The translations under genes were made by a program, and so were the position numbers. The notes beneath the pieces were generated by a model. The model saw only the letters and a program-made list of their open reading frames with translations, did not search any database and was not told where the DNA came from. Positions 1 to 8,543 of a stretch of DNA of 55,915 nt are shown here, one piece after another (the stretch's first letter is position 1; every line of letters starts with the position of its first letter). This stretch comes from REEB95 sp035648735 (lineage in GTDB: Bacteria; Pseudomonadota; Alphaproteobacteria; ATCC43930; CGMCC-115725): assembly GCA_035648735.1 (NCBI GenBank), contig DASRKX010000038.1, positions 1 to 55,915 of the forward strand, given 5' to 3'.

Positions 1-2167
1 GCCGCGGCTGAATAAAGCCGATCTGGATCATGTGCTGCTCGATCACGTCGCCGAGCGCCGCCAGCAGCGACGGCACGTAGCGGCCCTCCATCCAGGCGCC
101 GCCGCGCGGGTCGAACACCGCCTTCAATTCCTCGACGACGAAGGAGACGTCGCCGCCGCGGCGGAAGACGGCGCTGATCATCCGCGTCAGCGCCACGGTC
201 CAGGCGTAATGCTCCATGTTCTTCGAGTTGACGAATATCTCGAAGGGACGCAGCCGGCCGTCCTGCAGGATGTCGTTGAGGGTGATGTAGAGCGCGTGCT
301 CGCTCTGCGGCCAGGCGATCTTGTAGGTCTTGCCGGGCAGCGCCTCGGGCCGGTTGAGCGGCTGCGTCATATAGACGACGCCGCCCGCCTCGTAGACATC
401 GGCCGGCTTGGGCACGGGCGCGGGAAGCGGCGCGGGCAGCGCCAGCTCCGATTGGCGCGCCGGCCGCGCCGGCGGCTTCACCGCCAGCACCGCGCCGGTG
501 ATCTCGTTCGGCCGGTAGGTGGTGCAGCCCTTGCAGCCCAGCTCATAGGCCTGGCGATAGACGTCCTTGAACTGCTCGAAGGGGAAATCGACCGGCACGT
601 TGATCGTCTTGGAGATCGAGCTGTCGACGTATTTCTGCACCGCCGCCTGCATGATGACGTGATCGGCCGGCGAAAGCTGCTGCGCGTCGACGAAATAATC
701 CGGCAGCGGCGCGTGCTCGCCCTTGAGGCGGCGGAACAGGCGATAGGCGTGGTCGCTGACCTCTTCCTCGCGCCGCGTGCCGTCGGGCATCAGCACGGTG
801 CGGGTGTATTTGAAGCTGAACACCGGCTCGAGCCCGGAGGAGACGTTGTCGGCGAAAAGCGAGATCGTTCCGGTGGGCGCGATCGAGGTCAGCAGCGCGT
901 TGCGGATGCCCTTGGCGCCGATCGCCGCGCGGATCTCCGGATCGAGCGAGGCGATATGCTCGCCGGCGAGATATTTCTCCTTGTCGAAGAGCGGGAAGGA
1001 GCCTTTCTCGGCGGCGAGATCGCAGCTTGCGAGATAGGCCGCGCGCTCGATCGCCTTGAGCCAACTTTCGGTGAGCGCCACGCCCTTGGCCGCGCCGTAG
1101 CGCTGGCCGCACAGGATCAGCGCATCGGCGAGGCCGGTGACGCCGAGGCCGATGCGCCGCTTGGCGCGCGCCTCTTTCGCCTGCTCCTCCAAGGGAAAGC
1201 GCGACACGTCGACGACGTTGTCCATCATGCGCACCGCCAGCTTCACGATGCGGTCGAGCTCGTCGAGATCGAGCCGGGCGCTCTCGGTGAAGGGCTCCCG
1301 CACCAGCGCCGCGAGATTGATCGAGCCCAGCAGGCACGCGCCATAGGGCGGCAGCGGCTGCTCGCCGCAGGGATTGGTGGCGCTGATGGTTTCGCAGTAA
1401 TGCAGATTGTCGAGCCGGTTGATGCGGTCGATGAAGATCACGCCCGGCTCGGCATAGGCGTAGGTCGCGCGCATGATCTTGTCCCACAGCTCGCGCGACG
1501 GCAGCGATTTATAGCTCGTGCCGTTGAAGCTGAGCTCCCAGGGCGCGCCTTCCTTCACCGCCCGCATGAAGGAATCGGTGACCAGCACCGAGAGGTTGAA
1601 CATGCGCAGCCGGTTGGGCTGCTGCTTCGCCTCGATGAACGCCTCGATGTCGGGATGGTCGCAGCGCATGGTCGCCATCATCGCGCCGCGGCGATAGCCC
1701 GCGCTCATGATGGTGCGGCACATCGCGTCCCACACATCCATGAACGACAGCGGCCCCGACGCATCGGCGCCGACGCCCTTCACCGGCGCGCCCTTGGGGC
1801 GCAGCGTCGAGAAATCATAGCCGATGCCGCCGCCCTGCTGCATGGTCAGCGCGGCTTCTTTCAGGTTAGTGAAAATCCCGGCCATGTCGTCCGGGATCGT
1901 GCCCATGACGAAGCAGTTGAACAGCGTGACGCTGCGGCCGCTGCCGGCGCCGGCGACGACGCGGCCGGCGGGCAGGAACTTGAAATCGGCGAGCGCCGAA
2001 TAGAACCGTTCGGCCCAGAGATCCTTGTCCGCCTCGGGCTCGGCTAAAGCCGTGGCGACGCGGCGCCAGGTATCCTCGATCGTCTTGTCCAATGCGCCGC
2101 CCTCCGGCGTCTTGAGCCGGTATTTCATGTCCCAGATCTGCTGCGAGATCGAGGCGACGACGGTCAT
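1..2167 (-). CDS. nrdJ: Vitamin B12-dependent (class II) ribonucleoside-diphosphate reductase, 3' end cut by window edge
   Basis: Reduces ribonucleotides to deoxyribonucleotides using adenosylcobalamin as radical source, so it works with or without oxygen. About 722 codons are visible and the frame is still open at base 1, so the C-terminus is missing. The reading starts MTVVASISQQIWDMKYRL. It contains the conserved barrel motif NPCGE at about residues 265-269, the substrate-binding stretch NLSVLVTDSF, a QQGGGIGYDFS loop, and later GCKGCTTYRP. The start ATG at 2165-2167 fits the family. An adenosyltransferase that would supply the cofactor lies at 18491-19039. It is 191 bases downstream of plsC and may have its own promoter. 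A long antisense frame covers it but is a GC-bias shadow. Family assignment is firm; whether this is the short or the long NrdJ type cannot be seen. Confidence 0.93.
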   Translation of the reverse strand, partial: MTVVASISQQIWDMKYRLKTPEGGALDKTIEDTWRRVATALAEPEADKDLWAERFYSALADFKFLPAGRVVAGAGSGRSVTLFNCFVMGTIPDDMAGIFTNLKEAALTMQQGGGIGYDFSTLRPKGAPVKGVGADASGPLSFMDVWDAMCRTIMSAGYRRGAMMATMRCDHPDIEAFIEAKQQPNRLRMFNLSVLVTDSFMRAVKEGAPWELSFNGTSYKSLPSRELWDKIMRATYAYAEPGVIFIDRINRLDNLHYCETISATNPCGEQPLPPYGACLLGSINLAALVREPFTESARLDLDELDRIVKLAVRMMDNVVDVSRFPLEEQAKEARAKRRIGLGVTGLADALILCGQRYGAAKGVALTESWLKAIERAAYLASCDLAAEKGSFPLFDKEKYLAGEHIASLDPEIRAAIGAKGIRNALLTSIAPTGTISLFADNVSSGLEPVFSFKYTRTVLMPDGTRREEEVSDHAYRLFRRLKGEHAPLPDYFVDAQQLSPADHVIMQAAVQKYVDSSISKTINVPVDFPFEQFKDVYRQAYELGCKGCTTYRPNEITGAVLAVKPPARPARQSELALPAPLPAPVPKPADVYEAGGVVYMTQPLNRPEALPGKTYKIAWPQSEHALYITLNDILQDGRLRPFEIFVNSKNMEHYAWTVALTRMISAVFRRGGDVSFVVEELKAVFDPRGGAWMEGRYVPSLLAALGDVIEQHMIQIGFIQPR

Positions 2168-2249
2168 GGGCTCGTTTCCTTGGCGCGATGAAGGGGACGA
2201 AGTCTAGCACGCCGGATTGAGCGGCATGTTCTCATTTTGTTTCGCAGTT

Positions 2250-2367
2250 TTCCCCCAGGTTTTCCCAGGGCCGGCCAGGGGCTAAACAGCCCCGCCTATG
2301 AGTATTTTGGCTTTAAACCCGTGTTCCACAAGGCGTGCCGGGGGCGTTTTCCACAGGCTTATCCCCA
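2250..2367. promoter_or_regulatory. Cluster of DnaA-box-like motifs upstream of nrdJ
   Basis: The nrdJ leader and the 3' end of plsC carry several short related words on the plus strand: TGTTCCACA (2322-2330), TTTTCCACA (2347-2355) and TTATCCCCA (2359-2367), preceded by two TTTTCCC-CAGG words near 2251-2270. The middle one fits the relaxed DnaA box TTWTNCACA, and the others differ from it by one or two bases. DnaA boxes are known upstream of the E. coli nrdAB operon. That these act on nrdJ is inference. A small GGGGCT-AAAC-AGCCCC hairpin (2278-2293) lies in the same interval. Confidence 0.3.
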
Positions 2368-3108
2368 GGGATCCCAGGGCCGCCGGCGGCGAGGATCGCG
2401 GCCCTCCGCCACCAGCCGGTCGGTCGCGGTCTCGATGGCGGCTTCGAGCCGCCGCATCATCTCGTCGCGTGCGAGGCCGGGCGGGATAAGGGGCAGGATT
2501 TCGACCAGAATCGTGCCCGGCCGGCGCATAAGACTCCGCCGCCGCCAGAACAGGCCCGAATTGACCGCCACCGGCACCAGCGGCAGATCGAGCTGGCGAT
2601 AAAGCGCCGCGACGCCGGGAAGATAGGGCTTCTTCTCGCCGACGGCGCTGCGCGTGCCCTGGGGAAAGATCATGATCGGCCGGCCCTCGGCCTTGACCCG
2701 CTGCGCCGCGGCGATCATGCGCTTCAGCGCGCGGGTTCCGGCGCCGCGGTCGATGGTGATCGAGCCCGCCTTCACCGCGTACCAGCCGTAGAAGGGCAGC
2801 CAGCCGAGTTCGCGCTTGATCACCACCGCCGGATCGTCGAACAGGATGGGCGCGGCGAAAGCATCCCAGGCCGATTGGTGCTTCATCGCGATGATCGCCG
2901 GCCCCTGCGGCAGATTCTCCCGGCCGCGCAGCTCGTAGCCGAGCCCGGCGAAAACCTTGAGCAGCGCGAAGCTGCCGCACGACCAGAAGGTGCCGAAGCG
3001 CATCACAATCCGACGCGGCGCAATGAGTAAAGGGAGCGCCACGACGCCGAGGCCGGCCGTCCACAGCAAGAAGACGAGCTGGAAGAGGAGGGAGCGCAGC
3101 AGGGTCAC
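2359..3108 (-). CDS. plsC: 1-acyl-sn-glycerol-3-phosphate acyltransferase (PlsC family)
   Basis: Transfers an acyl chain to lysophosphatidic acid (or a related lysolipid) at the inner membrane during phospholipid synthesis. The 249-residue protein has an N-terminal hydrophobic segment (about residues 5-33), the catalytic HX4D motif HQSAWD at 77-82 and the phosphate-binding block FPQGTR at 148-153, both in the usual spacing. Its ATG overlaps the stop of the upstream ydcF-like gene (ATGA, 3105-3108), which indicates translational coupling in the ftsE-ftsX-ydcF-plsC operon. Substrate specificity within the family cannot be read from the sequence; an ornithine-lipid or lysophospholipid acyltransferase is possible. 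Confidence 0.88.
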   Translation of the reverse strand: MTLLRSLLFQLVFLLWTAGLGVVALPLLIAPRRIVMRFGTFWSCGSFALLKVFAGLGYELRGRENLPQGPAIIAMKHQSAWDAFAAPILFDDPAVVIKRELGWLPFYGWYAVKAGSITIDRGAGTRALKRMIAAAQRVKAEGRPIMIFPQGTRSAVGEKKPYLPGVAALYRQLDLPLVPVAVNSGLFWRRRSLMRRPGTILVEILPLIPPGLARDEMMRRLEAAIETATDRLVAEGRDPRRRRPWDPWG

Positions 3109-3710
3109 GGCCGGGGCTCTTGGCCTTCCGCCTCGTGCACGAAAATCGGCCGGATCAGCGCCGCGAGATATTTGTCGTATTCGTTGACGATGAGGTTAAG
3201 CGTGCCGCGCCACGCCCACCATTGGCCCTGTTTCACGTTTTCGGCGAAGACCGGGTTGGGGACGATCGTCATCGTCGGCATGACCCGCGAGAATTCCAGC
3301 AGGCTGCGCGGCATGTGATAGGCCGAGGTCACCAGCCGCAGCGAGTGAAAGCCCTGCGCATGCATGAAGGCGGCGGTCTCGATCGCGTTGCCGCGCGTGT
3401 TGTCGGCGTCATGGCCGAGCACGATGTCGGGGGCGAGGGTGTCCGGCGCGCCGGCGGTATGCAGCAGCTCGGCGATCTGCACGCCGTGATAGACGCCGGA
3501 GACGAAGAGCTTCTTCGCCTTGCCGGCCGCCAGAAGCTGGAATCCGCTTTCCAGCCGCATGCTGCCGCCGGTGAGCACGACGATGGCGTCGGTGGCGGCG
3601 GCGTCGTCGCCCGGCTCGCGCGGAATGTCCCCCGCGAACCACACGAGGCCGCCGATCCACAGCACCGCCGCGACCAAGGCGAGCTGGAAGAGATGCTTGA
3701 TCGATCTCAT
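3105..3710 (-). CDS. YdcF/ElyC-type DUF218 membrane-anchored protein
   Basis: 201 residues with one N-terminal membrane helix (about residues 8-26, LFQLALVAAVLWIGGLVWF) followed by a DUF218 domain. Family motifs are visible: IVVLTGGSMRLESGF, then DTRGNAIETA, then LVTSAYHMPRSL. DUF218 proteins such as E. coli SanA and ElyC are linked to envelope integrity and peptidoglycan or lipid-carrier metabolism; the chemical role here is not known. It lies 13 bases after ftsX and overlaps plsC by four bases. Position between a cell-division ABC system and a lipid acyltransferase fits an envelope function. Confidence 0.8.
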   Translation of the reverse strand: MRSIKHLFQLALVAAVLWIGGLVWFAGDIPREPGDDAAATDAIVVLTGGSMRLESGFQLLAAGKAKKLFVSGVYHGVQIAELLHTAGAPDTLAPDIVLGHDADNTRGNAIETAAFMHAQGFHSLRLVTSAYHMPRSLLEFSRVMPTMTIVPNPVFAENVKQGQWWAWRGTLNLIVNEYDKYLAALIRPIFVHEAEGQEPRP

Positions 3711-3723
3711 GGCTCGATCTTTC

Positions 3724-4629
3724 TCATGGCAGCCGCAACAGGGTGAGCATGACGGTCACCCGCGCCGTCAGCATGGCGATGAGCGCCGCGGCGGGCGGCA
3801 AGGCGGCGATCGCCGCCCAGTTCCAGCCCCTGAGGTGCAGCGCCGGCAGCAGCGTGACGGTGTCGCCGAAAATCGCCGCCGCGTTCGCCGCATGGCCGAG
3901 GGCCAGCAGCGTCGCGCCCGCGACGGCGAGGCCGATGAGGCCGCCGATCAATCCCAGGCGCAGCGCCTCGCGCTCGAACTGGCGCGCGATATAGCCGTCG
4001 CGCGCGCCCATCACATGCAACAGCTCGATCGATTCCCGGTGCACGGCGAGGCCGGTGCGCGTGGTGAACATGACGCTGAGGATAGCGACCGAAGCGATCA
4101 GCGTCAGGATCAGCAGCGCCGTCAGCTCGACCGCGCGGCCGAAGCGCAGCAGGCTGTCGAGCCACAGCCGGTGGTCGTCCAGCACCGCGCCGGGCGCCGC
4201 CGCGGCGAGCGCCGCTTTGAGCGCCGCCAGATCGGGCGGCGCCGCCGGATCGATGCGCAGATCGATGAGGCGGGGCAGCGCCAGGTCGTCGGGCGAGAGA
4301 TCGTTGCCGAGATACGGCGCGACCAGCCGCGCGATTTGCGCGCGACCGATCGGCGTGGCGCTGACGACTCCCGGCGTCGCGCGCAGCGCCGCCAATGCCG
4401 CGGTCTGCAAAGGATCGGCTTTCGCGCCGGGCTTCGCCGGCCCCGTCGCCAGCAGCTCCACGGTCAGCGTCCCGGCGAGGCTCCGGTCCCAGCCGGCCAG
4501 CGCGTGCTCGAGCGTCAGAAACGCGGCGAGCGACAGCGCCGCGAGATAGACCATGAGCGCCACCAGCCAGGGCAGGAAGCGCCCCGAGCCGTCGCGGTCG
4601 AAGGGAATGGCGAGGCTGCGGCGGATCAT
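3724..4629 (-). CDS. ftsX: Cell-division ABC transporter permease FtsX
   Basis: Membrane partner of FtsE; the pair regulates peptidoglycan hydrolysis at the septum. The 301-residue protein has the FtsX layout: cytoplasmic N-terminus, one helix (about 21-41, FLPWLVALMVYLAALSLAAF), a periplasmic domain of roughly 120 residues, then three helices (near 176-195, 225-250 and 275-297). Overall sequence conservation is low, as usual for FtsX, so the call rests on topology, length and the 4-base ATGA overlap with ftsE. Confidence 0.85.
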   Translation of the reverse strand: MIRRSLAIPFDRDGSGRFLPWLVALMVYLAALSLAAFLTLEHALAGWDRSLAGTLTVELLATGPAKPGAKADPLQTAALAALRATPGVVSATPIGRAQIARLVAPYLGNDLSPDDLALPRLIDLRIDPAAPPDLAALKAALAAAAPGAVLDDHRLWLDSLLRFGRAVELTALLILTLIASVAILSVMFTTRTGLAVHRESIELLHVMGARDGYIARQFEREALRLGLIGGLIGLAVAGATLLALGHAANAAAIFGDTVTLLPALHLRGWNWAAIAALPPAAALIAMLTARVTVMLTLLRLP

Positions 4630-5303
4630 GCCGCCGCCGGCAAGAAGAGCCGCCCATCCTCGATATGGAGACGCGGCCGCCGCGACTGGCGCGCCAGCGC
4701 CAGGTTATGGGTGGCGATGACGATGGTGGTGCCGAGCTTGCTCAGCTCATCGAAGAGGCGCAGCAGGCGCTCGGCCATGGCGTCGTCGACATTGCCGGTC
4801 GGCTCGTCGGCGATTAGCAGCTTCGGGCGGGCGATGACGGCGCGGGCGATGGCGACGCGCTGCTGCTGGCCGCCCGACAGCGTCGCCGGCTTGACGTCGA
4901 GCTTGTCGGCCAGCCCCACCCATTCCAGCATCTCGCGCACGTCGTCGCGCAGCTTGGCTTCCGGCCGGCCGGCGACGCGCAGCGGCAAGGCGACGTTGTC
5001 GAAGGCCGAGAGATGCGGCACCAGGCGGAAATCCTGAAAGACGATGCCGATCTGGCGGCGTAGCGGCGCGCGGTCGCGGCGCGACAAGGCCGCCGGATCG
5101 CGGTCGAGGATCGAAACCGATCCGCGCGACGGCCGCTCGGCGAGGTAGATCAGGCGCAGCAGCGTCGTCTTGCCCGCGCCGGAGGCGCCGGTGAGAAAAT
5201 GGAACGAGCCCGGCTCCAGCGTCAGATTGACGTCGCGCAGCACCTCCGGCCCGGTCGCGTAGCGCATGCCGACATTTTCGAGGCGCACCATCGCGCGCAA
5301 CAT
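4626..5303 (-). CDS. ftsE: Cell-division ATP-binding protein FtsE
   Basis: ABC ATPase that energises FtsX. In the 225-residue protein Walker A (GASGAGKT) is at 39-46, the signature LSGGQQQ at 142-148 and Walker B (LLIADEP) at 162-168, followed by an H-loop (IATHN). The start drawn is the upstream ATG; an in-frame ATG at 5291 (MVRLENVGMRY) fits better where most FtsE proteins begin, and neither has a clear ribosome-binding site. First gene of the ftsE-ftsX-ydcF-plsC operon, divergent from the zinc-ribbon gene across an 89-base promoter interval. Confidence 0.92.
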   Translation of the reverse strand: MLRAMVRLENVGMRYATGPEVLRDVNLTLEPGSFHFLTGASGAGKTTLLRLIYLAERPSRGSVSILDRDPAALSRRDRAPLRRQIGIVFQDFRLVPHLSAFDNVALPLRVAGRPEAKLRDDVREMLEWVGLADKLDVKPATLSGGQQQRVAIARAVIARPKLLIADEPTGNVDDAMAERLLRLFDELSKLGTTIVIATHNLALARQSRRPRLHIEDGRLFLPAAA

Positions 5304-5392
5304 GGCATGGGTTCCGCCGAGGGTAAAGCCGCCCGCCCATTGCCTGACCGTCGTGCCCGGGACTATATAAGGCAGGCCGTCACGGACATGAC

Positions 5393-6064
5393 ATGATCGT
5401 CACCTGCCCCTCCTGCGCCAACCGCTACCTCGTCGAAACCGAACGGCTCAGCGCCCAGGGCCGCATGGTCCGCTGCGGCAATTGCCGCCACACCTGGTAT
5501 CAGCCGCCGCCCGAAGATTCGCCGCCGCGCGTCGAATTCACGCCGCCTGTCGGCCCCGAGGCGCGCCCCGATGCCTATCCGGAGCGCCGCAACCTGCCCG
5601 TGCTGCACCGGCCGCGCCGCGGCCGGGGCAAGCTGGTCGCGGTGATCCTGCTCCTGCTGATCCTGGTCGGCGGGGCCGGGGCGGCGCTGCTGCTGCGCGA
5701 CCGGATCATGGCGGCGGTGCCGCAGACCGAGCGCATCTATCGTCATCTCGGCTTCGCCACCGACGCCGCCACCGGGCTGGGGCTCGACATCCGCAACGTC
5801 ACGCCGTCGCGCGGCGTCGATAACGGCGAGCCCGCCTTGCTGATCGACGGCATGGTGCTGAACACGGGCTCGACCCCGCGCGCCGTGCCGCGGCTGCGCG
5901 CCGTCCTGCGCGACGCCGACAACCGGCCGATCGGCTCGTGGAGCTTCGATTCCGGCATCACCCGTTTGGGGCCCGGCGAATCGGCGGCGTTCCACACCCT
6001 GATGCGGCAGCCGAGCGACCTCGCCACCGGCGTGGTCGTCGTGTTCGACAAGCCGCCGCAATAA
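5393..6064 (+). CDS. MJ0042-type zinc-ribbon / DUF3426 membrane protein
   Basis: 223 residues. The N-terminus holds an MJ0042-type zinc finger with two CxxC pairs (CPSC at 5-8 and CGNC at 28-31). A proline-rich linker follows, then one membrane helix (about 82-102, LVAVILLLLILVGG) and a C-terminal extracytoplasmic domain with the DUF3426 pattern (LLIDGMVLNTGSTPRAVPRLRAVL). This gene is commonly found beside ftsE in Alphaproteobacteria; its role is unknown, probably coupling a cytoplasmic zinc-ribbon to an envelope domain. Divergent from ftsE and convergent with the TIGR02302 gene. Confidence 0.85.
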   Translation: MIVTCPSCANRYLVETERLSAQGRMVRCGNCRHTWYQPPPEDSPPRVEFTPPVGPEARPDAYPERRNLPVLHRPRRGRGKLVAVILLLLILVGGAGAALLLRDRIMAAVPQTERIYRHLGFATDAATGLGLDIRNVTPSRGVDNGEPALLIDGMVLNTGSTPRAVPRLRAVLRDADNRPIGSWSFDSGITRLGPGESAAFHTLMRQPSDLATGVVVVFDKPPQ

Positions 6065-6093
6065 ATATTTTCGTCGCGCGGCGCCACTGGAAA

Positions 6094-6132
6094 CCCTCTG
6101 CCCGATCTCGGGGAGAGGGAAGGGTGAGGGGC
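6094..6132. repeat. Short GC-rich hairpin repeat, copy 1
   Basis: An imperfect hairpin (CCCTCT-G-CCCGA paired with TCGGG-G-AGAGGG) followed by AAGGGTGAGGGG. It sits between two convergent genes and could end both transcripts. A second copy with the same stem-plus-GGGTGAGG layout is at 12754-12788. Intergenic elements of this type (GGGGAGAGGG...GGGTGAGGGG) are frequent in alphaproteobacterial genomes; I recognise the type from memory. Confidence 0.5.
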
Positions 6133-6134
6133 GC

Positions 6135-8525
6135 CTAGAATTCCCTCAGCAGCCGGTCGATGTAATCGCGCTCCAGCGCGGGGCGCTGCGGCTCGCCGGC
6201 GCGCCGGCGCAGCTCGTCCAGGATCTCCCGTGCCTTCTCGACGGCGTATTCATTGGCCGATTTGCCCATGCGCATTTCGGCGCCTTCGTCGATCCCGCCA
6301 TTGTTGCGGTCCTGGGTGGTGAGGCGGTCGAAGGGATCGCGCCGCGGCTGCGGGCTGTGCCCGGTGGGATCGCCGAAGGCGCTCGCATCGTAGCCCTGCG
6401 TCATCTTCTGGGCGAAGGTACGCGCCGCCTGCTGCAGCGCGTCGAGCGCCTCGGTCTGCGGCCCGATCGCATGGCCGGGCCGGTGGTCGCGCAGCGCCTC
6501 GGCCGCGCCCTGCATGGCGCGCTCGGCGCGCGACAACGGCGCCGGAATCTCGCCGCCCGACTGGCTGAGCTGGCGCATCAGATCGCCGAGCGAACGCTGG
6601 AGCGATTCCTGCTCGTGCGCGTCGCCGTCGCTTGCGCCCGGCTGCGCGCCGCCGGATTGGCGCGATTGCCGGAAGCTGCGGTCGAGGAGCTGCTGCTGGC
6701 GGTGCACCAAATCCTGCATGGCGTTGAGCGAGCGGCCCCGCTGGCTCTGCATCGGCATCGGCCGCGCGCCGTGCAGATTCTCGAGCAACTCCTGGAGCTG
6801 GGCCAGCATGTCGCGCGCCTGGTCGCGCGCCCCGGTGCGCGACAGCTCGCGGGCGCGGTCGAGCAGCTGCTTCAAATCATCGCCGGTGAGAGTCTGCGAC
6901 GGGTCCGCCGGTTGCTGCGCCTGCGGATTATTTTGTCCCTGTTGGGCGAGCGCCGTCAGGTAGCGGTCGATCTGCTGCTGCAGCTCCTGCATCAGCCGGT
7001 CGATCTCCGCCTGCGGCGCGTTGCGCGCCAGCGCGTCCTGCAGCGCCTGCATCGATTGACGAAGGTCTTTCTCGCTCGTCGCCGATCTTCCGTCCTCGAT
7101 GCGCACCGCCGTGTCCCACAGCAGCTGCGCCACCGCGGGCACGGTCTCGGCATCGCGGTTGAGGATCAGCCGGTCGGCGGCGCTGCGCAGCGCCAGGAAC
7201 GCGACAATGTCGTCGTTGTAGAGGCCGGGGCGCGACGAGAGATCCGACAGCGCCTCGGCGACGATCTCGCGGTCCTCGGGCTTGGCGATCAAATCCTTGC
7301 GCTCGTCGATGATCGCGCGGGCGATCGGGTGATGGAAGATACGCTCCGGCAGAATGGTCTCGATGGTTTCGCTTTCGCCGCTCTGGCCGAGCGCGTCGGT
7401 GGCGACCAGCGTCACCTGCACCGGCAGACCGGCCCAGGGGCTCGCGGTCAAATCGTTGAAGCTCGCCCCCGCGGCCTTCTTCAAATGCTGGTCGGGCAGC
7501 GGCAGATCGACGCTCAGCGTTTCGCCCGACGGGTCGCCCGGCCGGCGGATCACCGCCTTGACGCCTTCGACGCCGTAATCGTCCTGCGCGGAATATTCGA
7601 GCCGCAGCGCGGCGCGCGCGGTGGCTTGCGGCGGCGTGGCGAAGGCCACGGTCGGCGGCAGATCGGGCACCAGCTTGATCGGCCAAGAGCCCAGCGTGCT
7701 CCAGCCCTGCTCGACCGCGAGGCGGCTGCCGGATTGGATCGTCGCCTCGCCCTTGAAGTTACCGGAATCGATCCGGGTCATCGCCGTCGATTTCCCGTCG
7801 ATCACCAGCTTCGGCAGCGCGCCGCCGCCATGCACCTGCGCCAGGACGGCGCTGCCGACCGGCACGGCGACCGGCGCGCCGCCGGGCTGCGCCGGCAGGA
7901 ATTGCGGCGCCAGCCCGGTGTATTGCGGCGGCGTGATCCAGATATCGAGCGCCGTGCCGGCGCCCGCGCCGCCGAAGGACAGCGCGGGGTTCAAGGCCCG
8001 GCCGATGCGCGGCAGGGCGTCGCTTCCCGCATCGATGGCACTGAGCAATAGCACCAGGCCGAGCGCCGCGCGCAGCGCATAGGGGTCGCGCCGCAGCCAG
8101 CCGGCGCGCGGCGTGCCGATTCGGAGATGCCGCGCCGCCTCGGCCATGCGCCGGCGATGCGCCTGCCAGAGCAGCGCGGTGGCGCCGTCGTCGGCGCCGG
8201 CCAGCCGATCCTCGAGCGCCGCCAGCGGCCGATGCGCGAGGCCGCTCGCGGTCTCGAGCCGGCGGCGCGCCGCCGCGCGCGACGGCAGGCGAAACTCGCG
8301 CACCGCCAGAACCAGCGACACGATCAGCCCGGCGGCGAAGAGCGCGAGCAGCGCGGCATGGCCCCAGGCGGGCAGGCGGGGCGGCAGGTCGAACAGCGCC
8401 AGCGCCAGGAAAACGCCGACCACCAGGATCGCGGCGAACAGCGCCGGCCACAGCCGCTCCCACAGCAGCGCGACGCGCGCCGCATTCAGCTGCGTCTTAA
8501 AATCGGGTTCGCGGTTTTCCGCCAT
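6135..8525 (-). CDS. TIGR02302 family (DUF4175) membrane protein
   Basis: 796 residues, function unknown, found almost only in Alphaproteobacteria. Two N-terminal membrane helices (about 27-47 and 55-78) and a third near 150-165 are followed by a large presumed periplasmic domain. The C-terminal third is very rich in Gln and Arg with predicted coiled coil (for example the repeated LQQQIDRYL / AQLQELLENL stretch), then a short conserved tail ending DYIDRLLREF. It is the last gene of the argH-lptM-lysA unit, starting 19 bases after lysA. An envelope role is a guess from topology. Confidence 0.85.
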   Translation of the reverse strand: MAENREPDFKTQLNAARVALLWERLWPALFAAILVVGVFLALALFDLPPRLPAWGHAALLALFAAGLIVSLVLAVREFRLPSRAAARRRLETASGLAHRPLAALEDRLAGADDGATALLWQAHRRRMAEAARHLRIGTPRAGWLRRDPYALRAALGLVLLLSAIDAGSDALPRIGRALNPALSFGGAGAGTALDIWITPPQYTGLAPQFLPAQPGGAPVAVPVGSAVLAQVHGGGALPKLVIDGKSTAMTRIDSGNFKGEATIQSGSRLAVEQGWSTLGSWPIKLVPDLPPTVAFATPPQATARAALRLEYSAQDDYGVEGVKAVIRRPGDPSGETLSVDLPLPDQHLKKAAGASFNDLTASPWAGLPVQVTLVATDALGQSGESETIETILPERIFHHPIARAIIDERKDLIAKPEDREIVAEALSDLSSRPGLYNDDIVAFLALRSAADRLILNRDAETVPAVAQLLWDTAVRIEDGRSATSEKDLRQSMQALQDALARNAPQAEIDRLMQELQQQIDRYLTALAQQGQNNPQAQQPADPSQTLTGDDLKQLLDRARELSRTGARDQARDMLAQLQELLENLHGARPMPMQSQRGRSLNAMQDLVHRQQQLLDRSFRQSRQSGGAQPGASDGDAHEQESLQRSLGDLMRQLSQSGGEIPAPLSRAERAMQGAAEALRDHRPGHAIGPQTEALDALQQAARTFAQKMTQGYDASAFGDPTGHSPQPRRDPFDRLTTQDRNNGGIDEGAEMRMGKSANEYAVEKAREILDELRRRAGEPQRPALERDYIDRLLREF

Positions 8526-8543
8526 GCCCGTCCTCTACGGTGC

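Noticed and set aside
32..2047. 671-residue open frame on the plus strand
   Set aside because: Antisense to nrdJ, Arg/His/Gln-rich with no family features; a product of high GC in the third codon position.
2168..2358. Possible cobalamin riboswitch before nrdJ
   Set aside because: No B12-box or matching stem arrangement was found; only short repeats and one small hairpin are present.
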